38,750 nucleotides of DNA from Candidatus Peregrinibacteria bacterium RIFOXYB2_FULL_33_20 (GCA_001788835.1 MFXK01000025.1:1-38750); one strand, 5' to 3'. Counted from the first letter of the stretch, positions 1 through 8,476 are shown. Program-made: numbers and translations. The notes: generated by a model not told the origin, from the letters alone.

Positions 1-154
1 AGCTTGGTATGCTAAATATGTTTTGAAAGCATATGCTCAGGCTGTAATACAAGGATATCAAGAACAGGATGGAGTATATTTCAAACCTGATAAAGCTATT
101 ACCAGAGCTGAAACTGCAAAAGTGGCTGTATCAATTAATGAACTTTTGAAGTAA
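1..154 (+). CDS. C-terminal fragment of an SLH-domain surface protein (5' truncated by window)
   Basis: The frame is open from base 2 and stops at TAA 152-154, giving about 50 residues that end in KVAVSINELLK. The pattern of Trp-Tyr near the start, then VIQGYQ, then F-KPDKAITRAETAKV, is the second half of an S-layer homology repeat (GY-D-G-F-P---ITRAE). SLH domains usually hold exported proteins to the cell-wall polymer, so this is probably a surface or S-layer protein. The rest of the gene lies outside the window. A strong hairpin with a T-tract follows 21 bp after the stop. The neighbouring M23 peptidase at 1714-3555 carries the same domain type. Confidence 0.75.
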   Translation, partial: AWYAKYVLKAYAQAVIQGYQEQDGVYFKPDKAITRAETAKVAVSINELLK

Positions 155-175
155 ATAGTTGAGATGTTTCGAATT

Positions 176-211
176 AAGCGCGGACTGGATAAAATTCAGT
201 CCGCGCTTTTT
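176..211 (+). terminator. Rho-independent terminator of the SLH gene
   Basis: A 12-bp perfect stem, AAGCGCGGACTG (176-187) pairing with CAGTCCGCGCTT (197-208), has a 9-nt loop and is followed by a T run. The downstream stem arm overlaps the stop codon and last codons of the leftward tgt gene, so the terminator lies partly inside tgt. Confidence 0.85.
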
Positions 212-1356
212 ATTATCAAATATTTTGCCAAAAAACTTTTTTTAAATTTTTCAAATTTACAATTAATAATATTCTCTCTAATATTTTCCATTAAATTGAT
301 TAAAAAATGAAGATTATGTAAAGTCATAAGTCTTATACCAAGAATCTCTTTTTCAATAAAAAGATGTCTAATATAACTTAAACTAAAATTTTTACAGGCA
401 TAACAGCTACAATTATCGTCAATAGGGGAGTTAAGATTTTTAAATTTTTCATTTCTTACATTGATTCTTCCATATTCTGTCCAGCAAGTACCATGTCTGG
501 CAAATCTTGTAGGCAAAACACAGTCAAACATATCAATACCTCTCTCCACCCCCTCAAGCAGATCTTCTGGAGTGCCAACACCCATTAAATAATGAGGTTT
601 GTCTTGAGGTAAATAAGGCTGAATTAGATCTAAAACATGATACATTGTATTTTTATCCTCACCTACGCTTAACCCTCCGATAGCTATACCAGCAGTATTT
701 AAATCTGAAATAAATTTTGTAGATTCAATCCTAAGATCATCAAACGTAACTCCTTGTATTATAGGAAAAAGAGCTCCAATCTCACTATTATTTTTCGCAA
801 GTCTGGCATGTTCTGTTAAACATCTTTTTGCCCAATCATGAGTACGTTTCATTGCAGATTTGGCATAACTTTTACTTGAATCTCCTGGGGCGCATTCATC
901 AAAAGCCATCATAATATCTGAACCTAAGTCAGATTGAATTTCTATTGCTTTTTCAGGCGTAAGGAAATGACTAGAGCCATCAATATGTGAATAAAATTCA
1001 ACACCTTCTTTTGTTATTTTTGGGGCTTTTAAAACTAAAGCTCTATCTTGTCCTTGCCCTAAAGAAAAAACCTGAAATCCGCCAGAATCAGTTAAAATTG
1101 GTTTATTCCAGTTCATCCATTTATGAAGACCCCCCATTTTTTTTATTAGTTTTTCTCCTGGACGTAAATGTAAATGATAGGTATTGCCTAAAAGAACCTG
1201 CACATTTAAAGATTTTAAATCATCTGGATCAAGACTTTTTACAGTTGCTTTTGTACCGCATGGCATAAAAACAGGAGTTTTGATCTCACCACTAGACGTT
1301 TTAATTAATCCTGCACGCGCATTTTTTTCATTAGCAATTATTTGGAAATCAAACAT
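196..1356 (-). CDS. tgt: queuine/preQ1 tRNA-guanine transglycosylase
   Basis: The 386-residue protein has the full length of bacterial Tgt (about 375). Tgt exchanges guanine-34 in GUN-anticodon tRNAs for preQ1, the first tRNA-level step of queuosine synthesis. Visible motifs are TDSGGFQ with the catalytic Asp near residue 90, GGLSVGE (228-233), DMFDCVLPTR (275-284) with the nucleophilic Asp, and a zinc site from C316, C318, C321 and probably H347. The ATG at 1356 lies only 9 bp from an extended -10 box (1365-1373), so the mRNA is probably nearly leaderless. The last codons fall in the stem of the converging terminator. No other queuosine gene is in the window, so the base or precursor may be salvaged (inference). 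Confidence 0.95.
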   Translation of the reverse strand: MFDFQIIANEKNARAGLIKTSSGEIKTPVFMPCGTKATVKSLDPDDLKSLNVQVLLGNTYHLHLRPGEKLIKKMGGLHKWMNWNKPILTDSGGFQVFSLGQGQDRALVLKAPKITKEGVEFYSHIDGSSHFLTPEKAIEIQSDLGSDIMMAFDECAPGDSSKSYAKSAMKRTHDWAKRCLTEHARLAKNNSEIGALFPIIQGVTFDDLRIESTKFISDLNTAGIAIGGLSVGEDKNTMYHVLDLIQPYLPQDKPHYLMGVGTPEDLLEGVERGIDMFDCVLPTRFARHGTCWTEYGRINVRNEKFKNLNSPIDDNCSCYACKNFSLSYIRHLFIEKEILGIRLMTLHNLHFLINLMENIRENIINCKFEKFKKSFLAKYLIIKSAD

Positions 1357-1364
1357 TTTTGGAA

Positions 1365-1373
1365 ATTATAACA
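1365..1373 (-). promoter_or_regulatory. extended -10 promoter for tgt
   Basis: On the minus strand the bases read TGTTATAAT, an extended -10 box (TGNTATAAT), ending 9 bp before the tgt ATG. No convincing -35 was found. A start site about 7 nt downstream would give an almost leaderless transcript. Confidence 0.5.
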
Positions 1374-1450
1374 ACATCAATTTACATTGAAGCTTTCAAT
1401 TTTCATAGAATTTATTTAAGATATTTTTGATTTTAATTTTAATTTAGTTT

Positions 1451-1675
1451 ATGAAAAAAAATACTACTTTATATAAAATTTTTGTAACAATTGTTGTTGT
1501 TATATTAATTTTATTAGTACTTGCACCTGCAGTCAGTGTTTTAACAACAAAAAAATACCAAGCTGATCAACAGCCTAGTCAAACCGAACAAACCCAACCT
1601 GTTGTTCAAGACAATAATGGCTTAACAATTAAAGATGTAACACTAACACCAGCTGGGGAGGAGAAAAAGAACTAA
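1451..1675 (+). CDS. small single-pass membrane protein, unknown function
   Basis: The 74-residue product has a short basic N-terminus (MKKNTTLYK), one strongly hydrophobic segment at about residues 11-31 (IFVTIVVVILILLVLAPAV), and a Gln/Thr/Pro-rich hydrophilic tail ending in EEKKN. This suggests an N-terminally anchored protein with an outside tail. No family is recognised. The gene stands alone between leftward tgt and the leftward M23 gene. No Shine-Dalgarno sequence is seen upstream. The hydrophobic profile and an ATG in an otherwise empty stretch support it being real. Confidence 0.6.
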   Translation: MKKNTTLYKIFVTIVVVILILLVLAPAVSVLTTKKYQADQQPSQTEQTQPVVQDNNGLTIKDVTLTPAGEEKKN

Positions 1676-1680
1676 AAACG

Positions 1681-1710
1681 GTAATCAGTGGTCAGTGATC
1701 GGTAGTCTGT
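1681..1710. repeat. TCAGT-type short repeat, copy 1
   Basis: The stretch is built from variants of GTAATCAGTGGTCAGTGATC. Its first 12 bases (1681-1692) recur exactly at 11675-11686 inside uvrC. It fills the gap between two convergent genes. Confidence 0.4.
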
Positions 1711-1713
1711 TTT

Positions 1714-3555
1714 TCACAACAAACCCTTAGCCTTATAGATAATATCCACAACCTGGCCTCTATTTAATGATTTTGACGGGTCGAAATTTTCATCAACTAA
1801 TTTATTTTGTTCTGCATAATCAAGAAATTTTTGATACCATTCGCTATTTGTATTTTCATTTTGAATATCTGCAAAAGCAGTTAAGAAAATTTTCAAATAT
1901 TCAGCGCCGTTAACAGTATTTTCCAACTTAACAGTACCATCAGGATAACCTTGAATCATGCCTTCTTCCATAGCTTTCGCCAATAATCCCGCATACCATT
2001 CTTTATCGTTTGCATCAGGTAAATCAAAATTAGGATCAGCAATTGGATTTAAGTCCAAAGTTCGTAAAATAAAAGCAACCGCTTCAACTCTTTTTACATC
2101 ATTTTCAGGTCTAAATGTACCGTCTGGATAACCTGTCGTAATGCCATTTACAAAAGCATATTCAATCGCTTTATACTCTTTCGAAGATTTATTTACATCT
2201 TTGAACTCAAATTTATTTATTTCCAGCGATCCTTTTATCAAATGTATAGGATCATGAGCATAAAATGTTATTAATCCAGTATTTTTTTCACTTGGAGTGA
2301 AATTAATTTTTGCACAACCCTGTTCAAAATTCTGTCTTTTTATTTTATTTTTTGAAAACGTCCCTTCGCCCTGCTCTAATTCAATAAATATTTCATTTGT
2401 TGGTGTCCTTTCAGTTAGCTCTCCATTGCCATCAATAGCACAAATTTTCAATTCCTGTTCTTTATTTGGATAATAATCTGTTGTTGAAATCTGCAAAGAT
2501 TTAACATCATTTATATTATTAATTTCTTCTGTATCAGTAGTTTCGATTATATCATTTGTATTTTGATCATTTTGTTGATTTGTATTATCTATTACAATGT
2601 CTATTGTTTGAGTGTCATTCTTAATTTCATTATTCGTGGTTTCTGTGTCTATAGTGTCTGTATTTGTAAGTGTAATAGTTTCTTGATTATTTGTATTATT
2701 ATTCTGTTTATCCGCCAAAATATATGGTGCATCAACTAGATTATTTTGAATAAAATCCATTGGATCAATTGTATATTTTTTCAAATTTTCTAGTCCAAGA
2801 CCAGCATTTACAGCTTCAACAAATCCAAGACCAGCATCACTTGCTTCTTTAGTGGAAAAAGGCCAATACGGATGCCATGGAGCATCTGCTCTATCTATTT
2901 GAAGATGAAGGTGTGGAGTTGTTGCAAAACCTTTATCGCCAACACCACCGATTTGCTGGCCAATTTTGACGACATCACCTTCTGAGACAGTTCGAAAATC
3001 CATATGCAGATAACATGCATATAAATCCTGTACATTATTTTCATACTTTACATTTGGAATTTTGATACAAACAGTTCCATCACTATCTTTTACTTTTTCT
3101 ACAATTCCATTACTGATGCTAAAAACAGGAGCATCTTTAACATTTCTTATATCCATACCTGGATGGCTTCCAACATAAGGATCATCCAAATTATATGGAA
3201 AAGCCCAAGGAACAAGATAGGTATTCCAATATTCCGATGAATCAGCATCGGTCTTGCCTAAACTTTTGATATAAGTATTCCTATCAAATGGGAACATCGA
3301 TTTTTTAATATCATTTATATTATAATTAGCTTCTACAGTGTTTAAATCTGTCTTCCAATCTTTATAATTCATTTCTGACCATTTGTAAGTTGTATCAAAT
3401 GGATAAACAGCACCATTAAATACAACAGTTTCTTCAAAAGACCCCAACAAATTAACCTGCATGCTTTTTTGGTTAAAAGTCACAGCAGTCATTGATATTA
3501 CAAATAAAACAAAGATAATAAACCAATGTTTATGATGGTGAGACTTAAATTTCAT
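1714..3555 (-). CDS. secreted M23 (LytM-type) peptidase with three SLH domains
   Basis: The 613-residue protein is probably a wall-anchored peptidoglycan endopeptidase. A signal or anchor segment lies at residues 11-26. The M23 domain at about 128-232 has the zinc ligands H131 and D135 (HPGMD), plus H184 (YLHM) and H215-x-H217 (PHLHLQ). A low-complexity Asn/Thr/Asp linker spans about 285-350, followed by a beta-rich Ig/invasin-like stretch (about 352-450). Three SLH repeats end the protein (about 456-505, 515-566, 570-613), the first two with GYPDGT motifs. The family cleaves peptide cross-links, and the SLH repeats would hold it at the cell surface. It is transcribed divergently from the coiled-coil gene at 3649, with its own promoter at 3584-3612. 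Confidence 0.9.
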   Translation of the reverse strand: MKFKSHHHKHWFIIFVLFVISMTAVTFNQKSMQVNLLGSFEETVVFNGAVYPFDTTYKWSEMNYKDWKTDLNTVEANYNINDIKKSMFPFDRNTYIKSLGKTDADSSEYWNTYLVPWAFPYNLDDPYVGSHPGMDIRNVKDAPVFSISNGIVEKVKDSDGTVCIKIPNVKYENNVQDLYACYLHMDFRTVSEGDVVKIGQQIGGVGDKGFATTPHLHLQIDRADAPWHPYWPFSTKEASDAGLGFVEAVNAGLGLENLKKYTIDPMDFIQNNLVDAPYILADKQNNNTNNQETITLTNTDTIDTETTNNEIKNDTQTIDIVIDNTNQQNDQNTNDIIETTDTEEINNINDVKSLQISTTDYYPNKEQELKICAIDGNGELTERTPTNEIFIELEQGEGTFSKNKIKRQNFEQGCAKINFTPSEKNTGLITFYAHDPIHLIKGSLEINKFEFKDVNKSSKEYKAIEYAFVNGITTGYPDGTFRPENDVKRVEAVAFILRTLDLNPIADPNFDLPDANDKEWYAGLLAKAMEEGMIQGYPDGTVKLENTVNGAEYLKIFLTAFADIQNENTNSEWYQKFLDYAEQNKLVDENFDPSKSLNRGQVVDIIYKAKGLL

Positions 3556-3583
3556 TTTTTATTTTTATTTTTGTATTCCTATT

Positions 3584-3612
3584 ATTTTACCATTTTTTCT
3601 TTAATTTAACAA
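3584..3612 (-). promoter_or_regulatory. sigma70-type promoter of the M23/SLH gene
   Basis: On the minus strand, TTGTTA (3612-3607) is followed 17 bp later by TAAAAT (3589-3584). The -10 is preceded by TGG, making it an extended type. It lies about 28 bp before the ATG at 3555. Confidence 0.6.
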
Positions 3613-3619
3613 AAATTTC

Positions 3620-3628
3620 TGATATAAT
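3620..3628 (+). promoter_or_regulatory. extended -10 promoter of the coiled-coil gene
   Basis: TGATATAAT ends 20 bp before the ATG at 3649, leaving a leader of about 13 nt. The same core TGATATAAT recurs at 13855 and 25452. Confidence 0.6.
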
Positions 3629-3648
3629 TATAAGATTTAATCAATTAT

Positions 3649-5232
3649 ATGTCTCAACCAGAACTACAACAATCAACCCTTGATCAAGCATGTACACTAC
3701 TTAATGGCTTTGAGCCTAGATATGGGAACGACAATCTTGATTCTCAAATAAAAATAGCTGATTTAGCTTATTTCCTTGAAGAAATATTATTGTTATTCCC
3801 TGATACAGAGGTGAGAGATTTAACTAATCAATTCAAACAAGGAATTAAAGGGGCTAATAACTGGAATCATCCAATGTCATTAGATGAACCTGTAGCACGT
3901 GAACTTAGTTTAAATATTGCTAAATTAATTATCGGATATAACCTTGAGCATTTTCATTCTATAGTAAGAGAATTAGACAGAATTGTAAAAGAAACAACAA
4001 CAAAAGATAGAGGAGTAGATACAACTACTGTAAAAGATAGAATAACTCCACTTATTAAATTAATTAATCGTGCTTTAGCCGCAAGAAGTATTTTATTGCC
4101 TAGAAAAAAGAATATGGGGGAAGAAATAATGGAAAAACTAGCAGGATCTAAAATTAATATAAGCAAGCAGGTCAAGTCATTACGTCAACTAACAAGATCA
4201 AATGATGTAGACACCTCAGAAAGAGCAGAAGCTCTTCAAAATAGATTAGCTTTAATTACTGCTAAATTAGTTGATTCTCATCATAAATATATAGAACCAG
4301 AAATATTAGGTCTTTTAATAGTAGATGAAGTAAATCATAAGGAATCCCATTCTTCTGAGGCTGAATTACTAGATTTTTATGAAGATCAAATTACTTATTT
4401 TGAAGGGCTTGTAGAAAGGAATGAAGCTAAAAAAGCAATAGAAGAAGTCGCAAAACAAGCTGAATTGGAAAAATTAAAAACAGAAGCTAGGCAGGTGGTA
4501 ATAAACATTAGAACATTAGTTCGGGAATTAGAGTGTTTAACTGGACAAGCACCTGATAGCACTACACCTGAAGAACATCCAAGAACTCTCTCCGTAAAAG
4601 ATATGAGAGCTCAAGCAGAAGAAGCAGTCTTCAATTATTGTAAGGCACAACAATTAATTGAAACTTGTATTGCAGAATTAGAAAGACAGCCAGTTCCAGG
4701 GTTTTTGACAAGTCAAACTACTGCTATCAATACTGCTTTAGATATAATTGATGAAGCAATGGAAATGTTTAAATCATTACTGCCGGAATCATTATATGAT
4801 GCAATAAATGCTCATTTTGAAAGGAAAAATAAAAGAAAAGGAGGAAAATCACTTGAAATTAATCTGTTTGATGTTGACCTCAAAAAAGATAATGTTCATC
4901 TTAACTGGCATCCTCTAAATGAATTAAATTTATCAGTTAAATTACTTAGCGACAGAGAAATAGATACAGATCCAAATAGCATCCTTTCAGCTTGCAAAAG
5001 ACAAAAAGCCGATCTTGAGATTGATAAAAGACACCTTAAAGAGGAGTTAAGTATTGCAGAAAAAATAAAACAAGAAAATACTGGAAAAACTATGAAACTT
5101 TCACAAGCATTAGTGAATTTACGAGATCATTTATCTGATACTTTAAAAACTGTAAAAAAAGCGGAGATATATACTGAAACTGCTAGAGCGGTGACAAGAG
5201 ATGTGAAGTCAATTTATGAAACAAGATCTTAA
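3649..5232 (+). CDS. large soluble coiled-coil protein, unknown function
   Basis: The 527-residue product has no signal peptide or membrane segment and no recognised catalytic motif. It is rich in Glu, Lys, Ala and Leu. Probable coiled coils lie at about residues 250-300 (a run with EAKKAIEEVAKQAELEKLK) and near the C-terminus (about 450-520), suggesting an elongated alpha-helical, perhaps oligomeric protein. The gene has its own extended -10 promoter, and its 3' end overlaps the convergent glycosyltransferase gene by 50 bp. I do not recognise the family; it may be restricted to the lineage. Consistent codon use and a visible promoter support it being a real gene. Confidence 0.8.
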   Translation: MSQPELQQSTLDQACTLLNGFEPRYGNDNLDSQIKIADLAYFLEEILLLFPDTEVRDLTNQFKQGIKGANNWNHPMSLDEPVARELSLNIAKLIIGYNLEHFHSIVRELDRIVKETTTKDRGVDTTTVKDRITPLIKLINRALAARSILLPRKKNMGEEIMEKLAGSKINISKQVKSLRQLTRSNDVDTSERAEALQNRLALITAKLVDSHHKYIEPEILGLLIVDEVNHKESHSSEAELLDFYEDQITYFEGLVERNEAKKAIEEVAKQAELEKLKTEARQVVINIRTLVRELECLTGQAPDSTTPEEHPRTLSVKDMRAQAEEAVFNYCKAQQLIETCIAELERQPVPGFLTSQTTAINTALDIIDEAMEMFKSLLPESLYDAINAHFERKNKRKGGKSLEINLFDVDLKKDNVHLNWHPLNELNLSVKLLSDREIDTDPNSILSACKRQKADLEIDKRHLKEELSIAEKIKQENTGKTMKLSQALVNLRDHLSDTLKTVKKAEIYTETARAVTRDVKSIYETRS

Positions 5233-6292
5233 ATTTTTCCTTTGAGAATTGTTCTGCATGTTTCGCGATTTTTTGATAATCATAATTATTTTCATTGAGC
5301 ATTAGCCTGGAAAGACCATCTTCAATGCTTTCCAAGGTGTTGTGTCCAAAAAATTCTCCGGTTTTGTTGGAAATAACAGTTTCAAGTAAACCGCCTTTGG
5401 CATAAGCCAACACAGGTTTACCGCAAGCCATTGCTTCCACTGGACTAATACCAAAATCTTCCTCGCCAGGAAAAATGAAAGCACGACAGTTCTGCAGATA
5501 TTCAGCTACTATTTCATCAGGTTTAAAGCCTAAAAATTCAATATTAGAGGCGGAAATTGATTCCAAATAAGTTTTTTGCGGGCCATCGCCAATGATAACT
5601 AATTTCCGGCCAATTTTGTTAAATAAATTAATAGCCAGTTCAATATTTTTGTATGGAGTTAATGTTGAGACTATTAGAAAATAATTTTCATGTTCTTTTT
5701 GTGGCTTAAATCGTTGCAAGTCAATTGGTGGATAAATAATTTGTGAATCCCGATGATAGTATTTTTTTATTCTTTCCTGAACATTTTTTGAATTTGCAAT
5801 ATAAATTTCAGCTCTTTTACTAGCATAAAAATCCCAAATCCGTAGTTTGTTTGTAATATACTTAATACCAATATTGGTGATAAAATTTTTCTTTTGTTCG
5901 ACAAGATATTCACTATGCCAATCCCATAATGACCGCATAGGGGAGTGAGAATATACAATATGTTTAGTCTTTAAATTAGTTACAATTCCATGAGCAAAAG
6001 CTGAGCTTGAACTAATTACAAGATCATATTCAGAAAAATCCCATTTTTCTACTTCTGTTGTAAGAAAAGGAAGAAAATATTTAATCCTATTTTTAAAAAA
6101 ATTTGGAAATTTTTGAATGCTTGAAAATCTTATTTTTTTTTGGGGGAAAACCTTGCCAACTTTTGTTTCATCATACAACAAAGTATAAATTGGAGCAGAA
6201 GGGAAGATTTCAGATAAAGTTTGCAAAACCCTTTCCGCCCCCCCCAAACGATTCAAAAAGTCATGTACTAAAGCAACTTTCAAATTTTTCAA
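5183..6292 (-). CDS. GT4-family glycosyltransferase
   Basis: The 369-residue protein has GT-B architecture. An N-terminal acceptor domain begins KVALVHDFLNRLGGAERVL with the glycine-rich loop. The C-terminal nucleotide-sugar domain has YFLIVSTLTPYKNIELAI, VIIGDGP and the donor-binding motif EDFGISPVEAMACGKPV, where the E-x7-E glutamates sit. GT4 enzymes retain anomeric configuration and transfer sugars such as mannose or glucose in surface-polysaccharide synthesis. It lies last in a leftward run with the coiled-coil ORF at 6301 and the O-antigen ligase, fitting a glycan role. Its 3' end overlaps the convergent gene at 3649-5232. The exact donor and acceptor cannot be told. Confidence 0.9.
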   Translation of the reverse strand: MKNLKVALVHDFLNRLGGAERVLQTLSEIFPSAPIYTLLYDETKVGKVFPQKKIRFSSIQKFPNFFKNRIKYFLPFLTTEVEKWDFSEYDLVISSSSAFAHGIVTNLKTKHIVYSHSPMRSLWDWHSEYLVEQKKNFITNIGIKYITNKLRIWDFYASKRAEIYIANSKNVQERIKKYYHRDSQIIYPPIDLQRFKPQKEHENYFLIVSTLTPYKNIELAINLFNKIGRKLVIIGDGPQKTYLESISASNIEFLGFKPDEIVAEYLQNCRAFIFPGEEDFGISPVEAMACGKPVLAYAKGGLLETVISNKTGEFFGHNTLESIEDGLSRLMLNENNYDYQKIAKHAEQFSKEKFKILFHKLTSHLLSPL

Positions 6293-6300
6293 ATTAAAAA

Positions 6301-6615
6301 TTATTTTGATCTTGCCAGCATTCTATCATTTAAATTATCAAGTCTGAAATCATGAGCATTTAAAGACTTTTCCATCTCTATAATATCATTATTGATTATT
6401 TCTAAACTTTCAAATAATCTCTCAAAAGTATATTTACAATCTTTAGTAGTAGGATAATCCTCAAATTTAAGCATAATTCTATCTTCAAGTCCTTTTAGAT
6501 CATCTTTTGTGGCAAATACTTTCAAATCTTCTTTAGTTGGGAGATCTTTTAGTCTCTCATCAAATAGCCTATTAAATGTTAATTCCAGAATTTTGATAAA
6601 CTGTTTTTCTGTCAT
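6301..6615 (-). CDS. small coiled-coil protein with TKEDL/TKDDL repeats
   Basis: The 104-residue product is hydrophilic and mostly helical. Short repeats (LPTKEDLKVFATKDDLKGLE, then YPTTKDCKYTF) are followed by a heptad-like segment (LFESLEIINNDIIEMEKSL). Small TKEDL-repeat coiled-coil proteins are common in CPR genomes, with no assigned function. It ends with LARSK. It starts 8 bp upstream of the glycosyltransferase start, so the two are probably co-transcribed. There is no signal peptide or membrane segment. Confidence 0.7.
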   Translation of the reverse strand: MTEKQFIKILELTFNRLFDERLKDLPTKEDLKVFATKDDLKGLEDRIMLKFEDYPTTKDCKYTFERLFESLEIINNDIIEMEKSLNAHDFRLDNLNDRMLARSK

Positions 6616-6738
6616 AGGAAAAAATTAGAGAATATAAACTTATTCTCTTATAAGATAGTATTCTGGATTTTTGATGGAAGAAAGTTAAAAAAATGGATAA
6701 ATTAGATGATTTTTGAAAAATTTATGTTTTAATATTGA

Positions 6739-6824
6739 AAACTCACCCTAAATCCCTCTCTTCAAAGAGAGGGACTTTTTTTACCCCCTCTCTTTCAAGA
6801 GAGCGGGGGCAGGGGGGTGAGTTT
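6739..6824. repeat. 86-bp palindromic REP/MITE-like element
   Basis: Terminal inverted repeats are AAACTCACCC (6739-6748) and GGGTGAGTTT (6815-6824). Inside is a perfect hairpin, TCCCTCTCTT (6753-6762) with AAGAGAGGGA (6765-6774), followed by a T run. A second hairpin pairs CCCCC (6784-6788) with GGGGG (6805-6809). The element encodes the last residues of the overlapping O-antigen ligase ORF. The half-sites flanking the IS110 element (37486-37503 and 38682-38695) belong to the same family. Confidence 0.85.
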
Positions 6825-8143
6825 AAAATTCCAAGTAAAGTAAATAAAGTCAGAACCGTAGATGAATCTTCAAAATTGTGTAGAAATATTGAAGCAGTTG
6901 CAAGCCCAATCAAACTTAGTGCTATAAATAAATTTTCATTTAAATATTCTTTTTGTTTCAGAGAATTTTTTAAATTTTGAAATATTATCTGTCCTAAAAT
7001 AATCATAAATAAAATCATTCCAATTATTCCTAACTCAACAGCAAGCTGAAGATACCAATTTTCGGTTATTATTGCTTTATTATTTTCATTTTCAAATCTA
7101 TATGAAGCAGGTCCAGCCATTCCAAGACCAATGCCAAAAGAATTTTCTTTAATAATTCGTATGGCATTTTGCATAAGTTCAAAATGTTGTGAAGTTGATT
7201 CTGGCTTCAAAATACTGTTTTGGAATTTTGTAAATTTTACTAATGGGAATAAAATTAATAAAAAAATGATAATTATTGATAAAAATATAGTAAAAAATTT
7301 CTTCAAATTAATTTTAAATTCATATTTTTTATAAATATAAATTATAAGCAAAATTAAAATTTCCGTAACAAAAGCAATCCATGCACTTCGAGAAAAAGTT
7401 AGGACCAAACTAATCAAAGCTAAAAATCCAATTGAAAACCAAAATTTAGATTTTTTCTCCAAAAATTTCCAAATTATCAAAGGTAAAACGACAATCAAAT
7501 ATGCTCCATACTGATTCGGCCCTGCAAATGTGCCTGATAATCGACAAAAGTCTGAATTTTCGATTTTTTGACAAAATGCAAGCGCCTGATTTGGATACCA
7601 TGTGCTCCAGTCATTACGAAAACCAATAAGAATTAAATTTTCTGGTCTAATAACAAAAATTATCAATCCTAATAAAATTGCAATTGCAGATGAAAATAAA
7701 GCTATATTAATTAATTTATAAATTTCTTTTTTATTGAATGTATTTAAACTAAAAATTAAAAAAGTAATTAAAAAGAAAAAATCATATCTAAACCCCCAAA
7801 CCCATTGAGAAATTCCAAAGGCTGGTTTTGCATAACAATAGGAAAGGAAGGCGAGAAAAGCAAATCCTCCAATTGTCATTCCTGTGAAAACAGGAATCTT
7901 CTTGTTTAAAAAATTAAGATTCCTGTCGGAGTTTACCCCATACTTCGATATGGGGCAGGAATGACAGACGGTCAAAATTCCTATCAAAACAATCAAAATT
8001 TCTTTCCATGAGCTTAAAGATAAACTCAAAATTTTAAATTGTTGCAAATTAAGTCCGTAATTCAAAAAAGTTACAACAATAGCATGAAAGGGAAGTAATG
8101 CTAGTAATACAATTGATGATCTGGATATTATTTTTTCAAGCAA
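6743..8143 (-). CDS. O-antigen ligase/polymerase-like membrane protein (Wzy/WaaL family)
   Basis: The 466-residue protein is strongly hydrophobic, with about ten predicted membrane segments. The conserved Wzy_C region is seen in LTFSRSAWIAFVTEILIL and, after a large loop, ENWYLQLAVELGIIGMILF. Such proteins join or polymerise lipid-linked glycans at the membrane. The start is TTG at 8143, 10 bp after the rpsT stop; no ATG is suitable. Two palindromic elements are read through in frame. Residues 59-90 (including SCPISKYGVNSD) come from the element at 7874-7966, and the last roughly 25 residues come from the repeat at 6739-6824. The native C-terminus has therefore probably been replaced. The substrate is unknown. 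Confidence 0.85.
   Translation of the reverse strand: MLEKIISRSSIVLLALLPFHAIVVTFLNYGLNLQQFKILSLSLSSWKEILIVLIGILTVCHSCPISKYGVNSDRNLNFLNKKIPVFTGMTIGGFAFLAFLSYCYAKPAFGISQWVWGFRYDFFFLITFLIFSLNTFNKKEIYKLINIALFSSAIAILLGLIIFVIRPENLILIGFRNDWSTWYPNQALAFCQKIENSDFCRLSGTFAGPNQYGAYLIVVLPLIIWKFLEKKSKFWFSIGFLALISLVLTFSRSAWIAFVTEILILLIIYIYKKYEFKINLKKFFTIFLSIIIIFLLILFPLVKFTKFQNSILKPESTSQHFELMQNAIRIIKENSFGIGLGMAGPASYRFENENNKAIITENWYLQLAVELGIIGMILFMIILGQIIFQNLKNSLKQKEYLNENLFIALSLIGLATASIFLHNFEDSSTVLTLFTLLGILNSPPCPRSLEREGVKKVPLFEERDLG
7874..7966. repeat. in-gene palindromic element, family A (copy 1)
   Basis: Perfect 11-bp terminal inverted repeats, TGTCATTCCTG (7874-7884) and CAGGAATGACA (7956-7966), bound a 93-bp element. 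Nested stems include CCTG/CAGG (7881-7894), CAGGAATCTT (7891-7900) with AAGATTCCTG (7916-7925), and CCCCATA/TATGGGG (7936-7955). It is read in frame within the O-antigen ligase gene. A related hairpin lies in uvrC at 12337-12363. Confidence 0.85.
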
Positions 8144-8153
8144 AATTTAAAAT

Positions 8154-8426
8154 TTATTTTTTTACTTGAGTGCTATTAACTAATTTAGCAATTCTTGATT
8201 TTTTTCTGTCAGCATTTTTTTTATGAATAATGCGTTTTTTGGCAGCGGTGTCGATCACTTTATAAGCAGTTTGAAGACTTTTTTGAGCTTCTTCAGTTTT
8301 TTTCTCTTTAACCGCATCAATAACACTGCGAATTGAAGCTTTCAGTTTGCGTCTGACTTCATAGTTTCTTTTTTGATGCTTTTCAGCTTGTCGGACTTTT
8401 TTGATAGCTGATTTAATAATTGGCAT
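8154..8426 (-). CDS. rpsT: 30S ribosomal protein S20
   Basis: The 90-residue, highly basic protein matches S20 in length and sequence character: MPIIKSAIKKVRQAEKHQKR, then LKASIRSVIDAVKEKK, and KKRIIHKKNADRKKSRIAKL. S20 binds 16S rRNA early in small-subunit assembly. It is the first gene of a leftward unit reading into the O-antigen ligase 10 bp downstream. A sigma70-type promoter lies at 8477-8505, leaving a leader of about 45 nt with a short CTCG/CGAG hairpin. S20 autoregulates its translation in other bacteria, but whether this leader does so is unknown. Confidence 0.95.
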   Translation of the reverse strand: MPIIKSAIKKVRQAEKHQKRNYEVRRKLKASIRSVIDAVKEKKTEEAQKSLQTAYKVIDTAAKKRIIHKKNADRKKSRIAKLVNSTQVKK

Positions 8427-8476
8427 GTTGTGAAAAGTGAATAAATAAACCCTCGAAAAGCTACGAGATCGGATGA

